This document shows, piece after piece, positions 28,471 to 37,518 of a stretch of 64,000 bases of DNA. The position numbers were made by a program, and so were the translations under genes. The stretch is from Arcicella sp040387735 (GTDB lineage Bacteria > Bacteroidota > Bacteroidia > Cytophagales > Spirosomataceae): assembly GCA_040387735.1 (NCBI GenBank), contig JAZKDE010000006.1:62001-126000 (forward strand). The letters are read 5' to 3'. The notes beneath the pieces were generated by a model. The model was given only the letters and a program-made list of their open reading frames with translations, did no database searches and was not told where the DNA came from. The stretch's first letter is position 1. Every line of letters begins with the position of its first letter.

Positions 28471-31400
28471 ATGAAAAAACTACTGGGACTTTCCCTCAAA
28501 TATAAATTTGCCGTGTTCTTTTTTACGGCTCTCATTGTAGTCAGTGGCGTTTTAAGTTTCTTGAATACGCCGATTGATGCTTTTCCAGATGTAACCAATA
28601 CGCAAGTAACGATTATTACCCAGTGGCAGGGGAGAAGTGCCGAGGAAATTGAAAAATTTGTAACCGCACCCCTTGAAATTTCGATGAATGGTGTGCAGAA
28701 AAAGACTTCGGTACGTTCAACAACGCTATTTGGTTTGTCGGTGGTAAACATTATGTTTGACGATGGCGTAGACAATAATTTTGCCCGAACACAAATTAAT
28801 AATGCTTTGCAAGGCATTGATTTACCTGATGGCGTTGAACCAGATATTCAACCGCCGTATGGCCCAACGGGAGAGATTTTTAGATATACATTGGATTCTA
28901 AAACGATGTCTGCCAGAAAGTTAAAGGAAATTCAAGACTGGGTAATTGACCGAAATATTCGTTCTGTGCCTGGGGTTGCGGACATTGTGAGCTTTGGTGG
29001 GGAAGTAAAAACGTATGAAATTAGTGTGAATCCTAATTTGCTTCAAGATTATAATATTACGCCTTTGGACGTTTTTCAAGCCGTTCAAAAAAGTAATATT
29101 AACGTTGGGGGAGACGTAATTACGAAAAATAATCAGGCTTATGTAGTGCGTGGAATTGGTTTGCTGACGAATATTCACGATATCGAGAATATTTTAGTAC
29201 AGAATATCAATGGTGTTCCAGTGTATGTAAAAACGGTTTCAACGGTTTCAGAATCGGCTTTGCCAAAATTAGGTCAGGTTGGTCGTGATAATAATTCGGA
29301 TGCTGTTGAGGGAATTGTGGTGATGCGGAAAGGCGAAAATCCTTCGGAAGTAATTCAAAATCTGAACAATAAAGTAGAGGAATTAAATACCAAAATTCTG
29401 CCCGAAGGCGTAAAGATTAAGGAATTTTATAACCGTCAAACACTTTTAGATTTTTGTATTGAAACGGTAACGCACAACTTGATTGAAGGGATTGTTTTGG
29501 TAACATTAATCGTATTGATTTTCTTGGCGGATTGGCGTGCTTCGCTCATCGTTTCGTTGATTATTCCTTTGGCGTTGTTATTTGCATTCACTTGTCTGAA
29601 ATTGCTGGGGATGAACGTAAACTTACTCTCATTAGGAGCGGTAGATTTCGGGATTATCATTGATGGAACAGTCGTAGTGGTGGAAGGATTAATGGTGGTT
29701 TTAGCCGAAAAAGCCCATGAAGTTGGCATGGAGAGATTCAATGGTTTAGCCAAACTTTCGATGATTCGTCGGACGGGTTCGAGCATGGGAAAAGCTATTT
29801 TTACCTCTAAAATTATCATTTTAGTGGCTCTTTTACCCATTTTTGCTTTCCAAAAAGTAGAAGGAAAAATGTTTACGCCTTTAGCTTGGACGCTTGGTTC
29901 GGCTTTAGTTGGAGCATTGATTTTTACGCTTACACTCGTGCCTGTTCTCGTGAGTATGATGATGAATAAAAACGTAAAAGAGAAATCTAACTTCTTCGTG
30001 AATGCCATCTTGAAGTATTCAATGATGTTTTTTTATTACTGTTTTGGTCATAAAACGCAAACTTTTATCGCTACTATTGCCATTACGATTGTTGGTTTTT
30101 GGACGCTTTCTTTACACGGAACGGAATTTTTACCGCAACTCAATGAAGGCTCAATTTACGTGCGTGCCAACATGCCAAGAAGTATCAGTTTGGACGAATC
30201 GGTGCGTTATGCCAATCAAATGAGAAAAGTTTTTGAGGGTTATCCCGAAGTAAGAAAAGTGCTTTCTCAGGCAGGTCGCCCGAATGATGGAACTGACCCA
30301 ACCGGTTTTTATAACGTAGAGTTTTTCGTGGATATTTACCCACAAAAAGAATGGAAAAGTGGGCTTTCAAAAGCAGCGTTAATTGAAAAAATGGAGAAGA
30401 GATTGTCTGTTTTTCAAGGAGTCACCTTTGGTTTTTCTCAGCCAATTATGGATAATGTGGAAGAAGCTGTTTCGGGTGTGAAAGGTTCAATTGCCGTAAA
30501 AATCTACGGAACAGACTTTGATTTATTAGAAAAAGATGCTCAAAAAGTCTTTGGTGTTTTGTCGAAAGTACGAGGAATTGAAGATTTGGGAATTATCAAA
30601 AACTTAGGACAACCCGAACTCAGAATTGAACTGGACCAACAAAAAATGGATTTGTACGGGGTACAAACTGCCGATGCTGATGCCGTAGTTTCAATGGCGA
30701 TTGGTGGGCAAACTGCCAGTCAATTATTTGAGGGAGAGCGTAAATTTGATATAAGAGTTCGTTTTCAATCTGATTACAGAAAATCGGAAGCGGAAATTGG
30801 TAATTTGATGGTGCCAACGATGAACGGAACGAAAATCCCAATTAAAGAAATTGCCACCATTAAATCTTTGACGGGTCCAAGTTTGATTTTTAGAGAAGAT
30901 GCTCGTCGTTTTATTGCCGTAAAGTTCTCCGTTCGTGGTCGTGATATGGGTAGTACCATTGCCGAAGCACAAGCAGGTGTAACGAAAGTAATTCCTTCAT
31001 TACCAAAAGGTTATGAAATGAAATGGAAAGGAGATTTTGAAAATCAGCAACGTGCTTCTAAGCGTCTGGCTCAAGTTGTACCACTTTCAATGATTGCTAT
31101 TTTCTTCATTCTGTATTTACTTTTCGGGAACCTAAAAGATGCGGGTTTAGTCTTTACCAACGTTCCTTTCGCCATCATTGGTGGTTCGGTTGCTTTGTTG
31201 GTAACGGGTACAAATTTTAGTATTTCGGCAGGAATTGGCTTTATCGCTTTGTTCGGTATTTGTATCCAGAATGGCGTAATTATGATTGAAGTTTTTAAGG
31301 ATAACATAAAGCAAAAAATGACCTTGCAAAAGGCTGTAATTGAGGGCGTTAAGTCGAGAGTTCGCCCCGTTACGATGACTGCTTTTATGGGTATTTTTGG

Positions 31401-31566
31401 GATGCTGCCTGCGGCTATTTCATCTGGAATTGGTTCAGAATCGCAAAAACCTTTGGCAATTGTGGTTATTGGTGGTTTGATTGGAGCAACGATTTTAACG
31501 CTCTTTATTTTCCCATTAATTTTTGAAAGATTCTATCGTAAGTATTTCGATTTGATTAATCATTAA
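28471..31566 (+). CDS. CzcA-type heavy-metal RND efflux pump, operon 2
   Basis: A 1031-residue paralogue of the operon 1 pump. The TM4 motif is LGAVDFGIIIDGTVVVVEG with Asp392 and Asp398, again the DFGxxxDG form associated with divalent cations. FPDVTNTQ, QPPYGPTGEIFRY and ILVALLPIFAFQKVEGKMF (shortened here) are shared landmarks. Keeping two complete paralogous pumps suggests different metal preferences or different triggers (inference). A hairpin at 31606-31634 ends the operon. Confidence 0.92.
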   Translation: MKKLLGLSLKYKFAVFFFTALIVVSGVLSFLNTPIDAFPDVTNTQVTIITQWQGRSAEEIEKFVTAPLEISMNGVQKKTSVRSTTLFGLSVVNIMFDDGVDNNFARTQINNALQGIDLPDGVEPDIQPPYGPTGEIFRYTLDSKTMSARKLKEIQDWVIDRNIRSVPGVADIVSFGGEVKTYEISVNPNLLQDYNITPLDVFQAVQKSNINVGGDVITKNNQAYVVRGIGLLTNIHDIENILVQNINGVPVYVKTVSTVSESALPKLGQVGRDNNSDAVEGIVVMRKGENPSEVIQNLNNKVEELNTKILPEGVKIKEFYNRQTLLDFCIETVTHNLIEGIVLVTLIVLIFLADWRASLIVSLIIPLALLFAFTCLKLLGMNVNLLSLGAVDFGIIIDGTVVVVEGLMVVLAEKAHEVGMERFNGLAKLSMIRRTGSSMGKAIFTSKIIILVALLPIFAFQKVEGKMFTPLAWTLGSALVGALIFTLTLVPVLVSMMMNKNVKEKSNFFVNAILKYSMMFFYYCFGHKTQTFIATIAITIVGFWTLSLHGTEFLPQLNEGSIYVRANMPRSISLDESVRYANQMRKVFEGYPEVRKVLSQAGRPNDGTDPTGFYNVEFFVDIYPQKEWKSGLSKAALIEKMEKRLSVFQGVTFGFSQPIMDNVEEAVSGVKGSIAVKIYGTDFDLLEKDAQKVFGVLSKVRGIEDLGIIKNLGQPELRIELDQQKMDLYGVQTADADAVVSMAIGGQTASQLFEGERKFDIRVRFQSDYRKSEAEIGNLMVPTMNGTKIPIKEIATIKSLTGPSLIFREDARRFIAVKFSVRGRDMGSTIAEAQAGVTKVIPSLPKGYEMKWKGDFENQQRASKRLAQVVPLSMIAIFFILYLLFGNLKDAGLVFTNVPFAIIGGSVALLVTGTNFSISAGIGFIALFGICIQNGVIMIEVFKDNIKQKMTLQKAVIEGVKSRVRPVTMTAFMGIFGMLPAAISSGIGSESQKPLAIVVIGGLIGATILTLFIFPLIFERFYRKYFDLINH

Positions 31567-31605
31567 GAAATTTTAAATCATAAGTGAATTTATTTTCAGA
31601 AAAAT

Positions 31606-31634
31606 CCCTCCTAAGTTTCAAAGCCTTAGGAGGG
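31606..31634. terminator. Terminator hairpin after efflux operon 2
   Basis: A perfect 10-bp stem CCCTCCTAAG / CTTAGGAGGG with a 9-nt loop. T-rich sequence follows on the minus strand (GGGATTTTTCT) and only a weak TTAATAATT on the plus strand, so it may work in both directions. Confidence 0.65.
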
Positions 31635-31725
31635 TTAATAATTCAATATTTTAAGCAATTTTAACAAACTATATTTTCAACATATTCGTTTATATATCAA
31701 AGGCTAAAAAGGCTTTCATCATTAA

Positions 31726-32085
31726 ATGTTGAAACTAACTGACATATTCAAATTATTACTTTTTGTTGGTACTTTACTGACTTCAAAAGTATTGTCTGCT
31801 CAGTCGTTTAATTCTCAATTTAGTATAAACGCCCATGTAATTAAATCTTCTTGTTTGAATGTTAATCATGATGATTCATTCGTAGTTGAAGATAACGACG
31901 TTTCTAAAAGTGTTAAATATTATAGTGCCAATCACTTTGCGAATAGTTCAAAATCGTTCTTTTATGATTTTGGCTTGATAAAGAGAGAATTTCCCCAAAT
32001 CTTTCTTGAAAAAATTACCACTCCTTTATATAGATTAAATCATCTCTTCATATTTTTCCATTGCTGGAAATTCTTATTCTGCTAA
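31726..32085 (+). CDS. Small exported protein upstream of the DUF3300-like gene (family member C)
   Basis: 119 residues with a signal peptide (about 1-25, ending VLSAQ), a short acidic patch (SFVVEDNDVSKS, about 51-62) and a hydrophobic tail containing Cys (FIFFHCWKFLFC). It has the weakest acidic stretch of the four related small proteins in this block (11727, 25307, 33644). It ends 179 bp before the gene at 32265. The function is unknown; an accessory or leader role is inferred from the recurring arrangement. Confidence 0.6.
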   Translation: MLKLTDIFKLLLFVGTLLTSKVLSAQSFNSQFSINAHVIKSSCLNVNHDDSFVVEDNDVSKSVKYYSANHFANSSKSFFYDFGLIKREFPQIFLEKITTPLYRLNHLFIFFHCWKFLFC

Positions 32086-32264
32086 AAATTACCCCGATGT
32101 GTATTCATTGCTTTATTCTGTCATTCGTCTGTTTGGAAAAATGACTTGAAATATCGCTGTAGATTTTACACGTTCAAAATTTTAAAAATTGCCTTCTCTT
32201 GGCAATAAACCTCAGTCGTTTTTGTATTTCTCAGTAGTTTTGAACCATTAAAACAATTAAAGTC

Positions 32265-33563
32265 ATGAAAAAGAACATGAGTTTTCAAGATAAAAAATTA
32301 ATCATTCATAAAGCTAATTTCGTTGCCCTTCGTGGTGCTTTATTGGTGGTATTATTGGCATTATCGCACTTTTTGGTTGTCGGACAAGTTAGTCAGTTGG
32401 AGACTGATAAAGGAATGAATGATGCCATTGCAACCTACAATGCAGATGTTCGTCAGAATATTTTGTTGGCAAGTATGTATCCGCAGATATTGACGCAAAT
32501 TCAAAATAGACAAAATCAAACTGTATCATCATTTCAAGGTATGATTAGCGATTTTCGTCAGGCGAAACAGGCTTGGTTTTATACGCTCACGAGATACCCA
32601 AATTTGATTCATACTTTGGCAATTTTACCCGATGGAAAAGATAAAGATGATGTCTATAAATTATTGCCAAATCAAGATGAAAATTTGCAAACAGCAGCTT
32701 GGAAATTATATCATAACGAAAAAGATGACCTTGTACAGATAGATAATATGCAAATGTCGGCTCAACAAGATTTTGAAAAATCTATTCAAAACCTTGATAC
32801 CCCCACAAAAGAGGCTTTCGAGAAATTAGCAACTTTGCCTGATGTATTGACATTGTTAACGAATAATATCAATCTTACGGCAAAATTAGGAGAGAGATAT
32901 AAAGATAATTCTATGCAAGTGGCGGGCGAACTGACAACTTTGCACGACAGTCTGACCTTGAAAAATGAGACTGAAATGGCAAGTTTTAGAAAACAATTAG
33001 CCGAAAACCCACAAGCACAGCAGGAATTTAACCAAGCCGTAAAGGATTATGCAAATGCCAATGGTTATAATCCTCAAAATCAGTATAATAACAACCAAAA
33101 TTATTATTCAAATCCATATTCTTATTGGTTTGGTTATCCATCATGGTACGGTTCTCCGATGTGGTATCCGGGTGCTTACGGGTATAATATGGGCTTTGGT
33201 TTAGGTTTTGGTGGTGGAATGTTTGGGTATGGTTTGCCGTATTATGGATTCTCAAATTGGTTTATCAATACAGGATATTATTATCGTTATCCAACTTTGT
33301 ACCGTCAATTTGGGGGATATTTTAACCACAATAATTACGGTGGAAATCGAGGAATGGGTTATAATAATGGCATGATGAATAATCGGATGGGTTATGGAAA
33401 CACACAACCAAACCGTGTTAGTGGACAATCATATCAAAATAATGTTAACCGTTCAAGCGGAAATAATTCTTACGGCGGAAGTCGATTTGGAGGTGGTGGT
33501 AATTTTGGCGGTGGCGGTGGATTTCACGGTGGTGGCGGCGGACGTGGCGGTGGTCGTCATTAA
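32265..33563 (+). CDS. Secreted protein, DUF3300-like, with Gly/Tyr/Asn-rich C-terminal region
   Basis: 432 residues. A hydrophobic stretch near 24-40 (GALLVVLLALSHFLVVGQ) serves as a signal peptide. The middle domain has ILLASMYPQILTQIQ and FEKLATLPDVLTLLTNNINLTAKLG, which recall the DUF3300 family found in Proteobacteria. From about 265 on, the sequence is low-complexity: Tyr/Asn/Gly-rich, then nearly pure Gly with a His/Arg end (GGGGFHGGGG). Such tails are common in surface or matrix proteins; no function is known. A strong terminator follows directly. An ATG at 32277 is an alternative start. Confidence 0.7.
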   Translation: MKKNMSFQDKKLIIHKANFVALRGALLVVLLALSHFLVVGQVSQLETDKGMNDAIATYNADVRQNILLASMYPQILTQIQNRQNQTVSSFQGMISDFRQAKQAWFYTLTRYPNLIHTLAILPDGKDKDDVYKLLPNQDENLQTAAWKLYHNEKDDLVQIDNMQMSAQQDFEKSIQNLDTPTKEAFEKLATLPDVLTLLTNNINLTAKLGERYKDNSMQVAGELTTLHDSLTLKNETEMASFRKQLAENPQAQQEFNQAVKDYANANGYNPQNQYNNNQNYYSNPYSYWFGYPSWYGSPMWYPGAYGYNMGFGLGFGGGMFGYGLPYYGFSNWFINTGYYYRYPTLYRQFGGYFNHNNYGGNRGMGYNNGMMNNRMGYGNTQPNRVSGQSYQNNVNRSSGNNSYGGSRFGGGGNFGGGGGFHGGGGGRGGGRH

Positions 33564-33581
33564 TATATAGTAGCTATACAA

Positions 33582-33627
33582 AACTCCCAAGCAATTATCA
33601 ATAATCGTTTGGGAGTTCTTTTTTTAT
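33582..33627 (+). terminator. Intrinsic terminator after the DUF3300-like gene
   Basis: AACTCCCAA pairs with TTGGGAGTT (33609-33617), extended inward by an imperfect ATTAT/ATAAT stem, and is followed by C and a run of seven Ts. It sits just ahead of the small-protein gene at 33644. Confidence 0.9.
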
Positions 33628-33630
33628 AGC

Positions 33631-33638
33631 TATTTTTG
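33631..33638 (+). promoter_or_regulatory. -7-like element directly before the small gene at 33644
   Basis: TATTTTTG matches TAnnTTTG exactly, yet lies only five bases before the ATG. If it is used, the mRNA would be leaderless or translation would begin at an internal ATG (Met17). It could also be a chance match within the T-rich terminator tail. Confidence 0.3.
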
Positions 33639-33643
33639 TTTCA

Positions 33644-33997
33644 ATGTTGAACAATTCGCACATATTTTGTAAATTTTTCTGTTTATTGTTGATGTTTCAC
33701 ATCGTGGCGATAAACATTAGTGAAGAGTTTTACCTCAAATTAATTAGCCAATCAGCCAAATCAATCGTTGCTAAAGACTTTGATATTGAAGAGGAATCAG
33801 ATTCGCAAAACAATTCTGGTGAGTTAGATGACTTTGATGCAATTGACGATGATTATCTTGTTACCTCATTTTTGTTTTCCAATCTCGAAAACGAAAAAAA
33901 AATTACTGAAATATCTCCGAAAAGACACTTCTTTTTTTGCGTAAATTCTTTACCACAGGGGAATTATGAAATACAAATTCCACCTCCCCGTGCGTGA
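33644..33997 (+). CDS. Small exported acidic protein upstream of sulP-carbonic anhydrase (family member D)
   Basis: 117 residues: hydrophobic N-terminus (about 8-25), the most acidic centre of the four related proteins (DFDIEEESDSQNN and ELDDFDAIDDDYL, about 44-71), then FLFSNLEN, a basic turn (SPKRH) and a hydrophobic stretch with Cys99 (FFFCVNSLP). It ends in IQIPPPRA. It ends 137 bp before the second sulP gene. Members A-C are at 11727, 25307 and 31726. The acidic patch could bind divalent cations, but that is speculation. Confidence 0.68.
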   Translation: MLNNSHIFCKFFCLLLMFHIVAINISEEFYLKLISQSAKSIVAKDFDIEEESDSQNNSGELDDFDAIDDDYLVTSFLFSNLENEKKITEISPKRHFFFCVNSLPQGNYEIQIPPPRA

Positions 33998-34134
33998 TTA
34001 ACTCATTTTGAATCAGTCGTTTAATTTCTTGGAATTAAGAAAAACGATGCGTTCTATCTTATTTATGTGGACAACTATACTGCAATCCATGTAGATAGGA
34101 ATGTTATCACAGCCAAAACCCTTACGCAAAATCA

Positions 34135-35724
34135 ATGCAAAGTTTTAATTTTTACCAAAAGTCATTTTTTGGAAATGACTGGAAATCAGGCATTTCCGTA
34201 TTTTTAGTGGCTCTTCCGTTGTGTTTAGGGATTGCTCTTGCCTCGGGAGCCCCCTTATTCGCAGGGTTAATTTCGGGAATTATCGGCGGAATTATCATAG
34301 GATTCCTTTCTGGTTCAGAGGTTTCTGTGAGTGGCCCTGCTGCTGGTTTAACCATTATTGTAGCAACTGCTATCAAAGATTTAGGCTCTTATCAGGGTTT
34401 TTTAGTAGCTGTTATTTTGGCGGGTATGCTACAAGTAGGATTTGGGCTTTTGAAAGGAGGGAGGTTCAGTGCCTATTTCCCCGATAGCGTCATCAAAGGA
34501 ATGTTAGTAGCCATTGGTTTGGTTATTATTTTGAAGCAAATTCCTCATGCTTTGGGCGACGACCAAGATTACGAAGGAGAATTTGAATTTGAGCAAGTGG
34601 CTGACAGTCAGAATACTATCACCGAATTAATTCGTTCATTCGTTGATTTTAATTACGGAGCCGTTAATATTACCATTGCTTGTTTGGTTTTGATGATTGT
34701 TTGGGACAGACTTGCCAAAAGGAAAATTCCCTTTTTTCAAGCTTTTCCGTCTTCATTAGCAGCCGTTGGCTTGGGCATTTTTATCAATGAAATGTACGTG
34801 AATTTCAGACCCGCTTATTACTTGGGAAATTCCCCAATTCACATGGTTTCTGTCCCTTTATTTCAAACAGTAAGAGATTTCACGAGCACTCTTATCTCTC
34901 CCGATTTTACTTTTTTAGCTAATGCTAAAATTTATACGGTTGCGGCAACTTTGGCAATTGTGGCGAGTTTGGAGTCATTGTTGAGTTTAGAAGCAGCGGA
35001 TAGTATTGATACCGAAAAGCGAATTTCTTCGTCCGATAAAGAACTTTTTGCTCAGGGAGTTGGCAATATTTTGGCGGGTTTTCTGGGTGGTTTGCCCGTA
35101 ACTTCGGTGGTGGTTCGTTCTTCTGCCAACGTATATTCGGGAGCAAAAACCCGAATGTCAGCCATTTTTCACGGTGTTTTATTGCTTGCTTCGGTGGTAT
35201 TAATTCCGACTATTCTGAATAAAATACCTTTAGCTTCTTTGGCGGCGGTATTGTTGATGGTGGGTTATAAATTAGCTAATCCTGCCATTTTCAAAAAAGT
35301 GTTCAAGGAAGGAGTTGACCAGTTTATTCCGTTCATTATCACCATTTTAGTGATTGTTTTCAAAGATTTATTGTGGGGGATTTTTATTGGAACGTTGGTA
35401 GGAATCATCTTTGTATTACGGTCAAATTTTAAAAATATTATTTCATTTATCCGTGAAGGAAACAGCGTTTTAATAAAATTCAATAAAGACGTACACTTTT
35501 TGAATAAGCCTCAAATCAAAGAAATTTTAATGGGTCTAAAGAAAGGTGATGAAGTCTTTATTGACGGCACAAAATCAACTTTTATTGACCATGATATTTT
35601 TAATATCTTGTTAGAATTTAAGAAAAGTGCCAAAAATAAAGGTATTGAAGTGGAGTTTAAAAATATAAATCGAAATAGCAAACAAAGTATTAATCTCATT
35701 GAAGGAGACATAAATAGTGATTAG
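34135..35724 (+). CDS. SulP-family anion transporter with STAS domain, carbonic-anhydrase-linked
   Basis: 529 residues, paralogous to the transporter at 17850. SulP landmarks are SGISVFLVALPLCLGIALA and GSEVSVSGPAAGLTIIV near the N-terminus, and a C-terminal STAS region (EVFIDGTKSTFIDHDIFN). The gene for a beta-carbonic anhydrase follows about 95 bp later; SulP/carbonic-anhydrase pairs are known both as neighbours and as fusions and are usually taken to move bicarbonate. An acidic loop (DDQDYEGEFEFEQ, about 142-154) is unusual compared with the first copy. Confidence 0.9.
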   Translation: MQSFNFYQKSFFGNDWKSGISVFLVALPLCLGIALASGAPLFAGLISGIIGGIIIGFLSGSEVSVSGPAAGLTIIVATAIKDLGSYQGFLVAVILAGMLQVGFGLLKGGRFSAYFPDSVIKGMLVAIGLVIILKQIPHALGDDQDYEGEFEFEQVADSQNTITELIRSFVDFNYGAVNITIACLVLMIVWDRLAKRKIPFFQAFPSSLAAVGLGIFINEMYVNFRPAYYLGNSPIHMVSVPLFQTVRDFTSTLISPDFTFLANAKIYTVAATLAIVASLESLLSLEAADSIDTEKRISSSDKELFAQGVGNILAGFLGGLPVTSVVVRSSANVYSGAKTRMSAIFHGVLLLASVVLIPTILNKIPLASLAAVLLMVGYKLANPAIFKKVFKEGVDQFIPFIITILVIVFKDLLWGIFIGTLVGIIFVLRSNFKNIISFIREGNSVLIKFNKDVHFLNKPQIKEILMGLKKGDEVFIDGTKSTFIDHDIFNILLEFKKSAKNKGIEVEFKNINRNSKQSINLIEGDINSD

Positions 35725-35818
35725 GGTTTGGTTTTTGGATATAGTAAAAAATATCTGTTTATCATTTAATTACAAAAAGAACTTATCGTTTGAGTTCATG
35801 AAAAACATAATTCATAAC

Positions 35819-36484
35819 ATGAAAGATTACAAAAAATTATTAATGGCGAATAAAGCTTGGGCAAAAGAACGTTTGGAAGTGGACGAAGAGTATTTTACCA
35901 ATCTCGCTAAAGACCAAAAACCGCAATTCTTATGGATTGGTTGTGCCGATAGTCGAGTGCCTGCCGAAGAGGTAATTAGTACCCAACCTGGGGAGGTTTT
36001 TGTGCATCGAAATGTGGCAAATTTGGTAGTTCATACCGACATTAATTTACTTTCGGTCTTGCAATATGCCGTAGAAGTTTTGAAGGTAAAACACGTCATT
36101 GTGTGTGGCCATTACGGATGTGGAGGTGTAAAAGCGGCAATGGGAAATACTGATTTAGGCTTGATTAACAAGTGGTTACGTAATATCAAGGAGGTTTATG
36201 ATAAGCATAATTACGAGTTGAAAAATGTTTCGGATGAGCAACTTCGTTTTGATAGATTGGTGGAATTGAACGTAGAAGAACAAGTGAAAAATTTAGCTAA
36301 AACCAGTATTGTTCAACGTGCTTGGATAAACCATGAATTACCGCATTTACACGGTTGGGTATTTGATATGAAGACGGGTTTGATAAAGGAAATTATGAAT
36401 ATTGAGTCAAATTCCGTGGTGGATGATATTTTTAAATATGATTTTCATACCGTAGAACTTATCTCAAATAGCTCTATTCATTAA
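35819..36484 (+). CDS. can: Beta-class carbonic anhydrase
   Basis: 221 residues from ATG 35819 (MKDYKKLLMANKAWAKE, the normal family start); earlier in-frame starts at 35798 and within the sulP end give unlikely extensions. The zinc ligands and catalytic dyad are present: Cys42, Asp44 and Arg46 in GCADSR, His98 and Cys101 in CGHYGCGG. It interconverts CO2 and bicarbonate in the cytoplasm. Adjacent to sulP, it would equilibrate imported bicarbonate. A 19-bp inverted repeat closes the unit at 36488. Confidence 0.95.
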   Translation: MKDYKKLLMANKAWAKERLEVDEEYFTNLAKDQKPQFLWIGCADSRVPAEEVISTQPGEVFVHRNVANLVVHTDINLLSVLQYAVEVLKVKHVIVCGHYGCGGVKAAMGNTDLGLINKWLRNIKEVYDKHNYELKNVSDEQLRFDRLVELNVEEQVKNLAKTSIVQRAWINHELPHLHGWVFDMKTGLIKEIMNIESNSVVDDIFKYDFHTVELISNSSIH

Positions 36485-36487
36485 AAG

Positions 36488-36533
36488 AATTAACTATTCT
36501 CCATAGTTTAAGCCCTATGGAGAATAGTTAATT
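36488..36533. terminator. Convergent bidirectional terminator between carbonic anhydrase and isomerase genes
   Basis: A perfect 19-bp inverted repeat (36488-36506 with 36515-36533) around the loop TTTAAGCC lies between two genes that converge. The arms are AT-rich at the ends, so either strand could give a U-rich tail. Confidence 0.8.
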
Positions 36534-36537
36534 AAAT

Positions 36538-37458
36538 CTACCCTAAAAACTGATTTAAATAATTTCTCGCCGTCAAAATAGCTGATTCTACATCTTCTGA
36601 AGAGCCTTCGTATGCTTTGTCTTCTACTTCAATAACAACTGGCCCACGATAGCGAACATCCGTCAGAGCGGCAAAGAATTTCCCCCATTGAATGTCGCCT
36701 AAACCCGGTAATTTCGGTGAATGATATTCCAAAGGATTGGCCATAATTCCCACTCGATTTAGTTTATCGGGGTATATTTTGGCATCTTTCAAATGGATAT
36801 GGTGTAAACGATCACGATAATCATAAATTGGGCGAGTATAATCCATCATTTGCCAAACTAAATGCGATGGGTCATAATTTAACCCCAACGTTGCCGACGG
36901 AATCATTTCAAACATCTTATCCCAAATAGCAGGTGTTGTAGCTAAATTTTTTCCACCTGGCCACTCGTCATTCGTGAAAAACATTGGGCAGTTTTCTATC
37001 CCAATTTTTACGTTTTCTTCTTCCGCCAATTTGATAATATCTGTCCAAACCTCTTTGAATTTATCCAGATTATACGCTACATTTTTTTGCGGGTCACGTC
37101 CGACAAAAGTATTTACTACGGGGATTCCCAACTTTGCTGCACCTTTTATAATCTTCTTGATATGATCAACATAGACATTGGCTTGTTCTACATTAGGGTC
37201 GAGTGGATTTGGGTAATATCCTAAACCTGAGATGATTATATTTTTGTCAGTCGTGTATTTTTTGATGTACGCCACCTGCGTATCGTCCAAAGCCTCTACG
37301 TTAATATGGCTTACACCTGCATATCTTCGAGCATCCGCATTATTGGCGGGCCAGCACATAATTTCTACGCATTTAAATTTTTTTTCAGCAACAAAGTCAA
37401 TGACTTGTTCAAAAGTACGGTCGGCTAAAATAGCACTTACAATTCCGAGTTGTAACAT
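36538..37458 (-). CDS. Sugar phosphate isomerase/epimerase (xylose-isomerase-like TIM barrel)
   Basis: 306 residues, cytoplasmic, with no signal peptide. TIM-barrel metal-site strands are visible: VKIGIENCP (Glu), LGLNYDPSHLVWQ (Asp, His), HIHLKDAKI (His) and PVVIEVED (Glu). Members isomerise or epimerise sugars or inositol derivatives using a divalent metal. The substrate is undetermined. It stands alone between a convergent terminator and a same-strand serine hydrolase gene 60 bp upstream. Confidence 0.85.
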   Translation of the reverse strand: MLQLGIVSAILADRTFEQVIDFVAEKKFKCVEIMCWPANNADARRYAGVSHINVEALDDTQVAYIKKYTTDKNIIISGLGYYPNPLDPNVEQANVYVDHIKKIIKGAAKLGIPVVNTFVGRDPQKNVAYNLDKFKEVWTDIIKLAEEENVKIGIENCPMFFTNDEWPGGKNLATTPAIWDKMFEMIPSATLGLNYDPSHLVWQMMDYTRPIYDYRDRLHHIHLKDAKIYPDKLNRVGIMANPLEYHSPKLPGLGDIQWGKFFAALTDVRYRGPVVIEVEDKAYEGSSEDVESAILTARNYLNQFLG

Positions 37459-37518
37459 ATTTTAATTTGATGAGTGAATATGTATTATGTTTTAGTGAAT
37501 TATTTCTTGTCGATGCCC

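Noticed and set aside
29436..30008. Minus-strand frame of 190 codons over the second RND pump
   Set aside because: It is antisense to conserved CzcA sequence; the matching region of the first pump has a similar shadow, as expected from shared codons.
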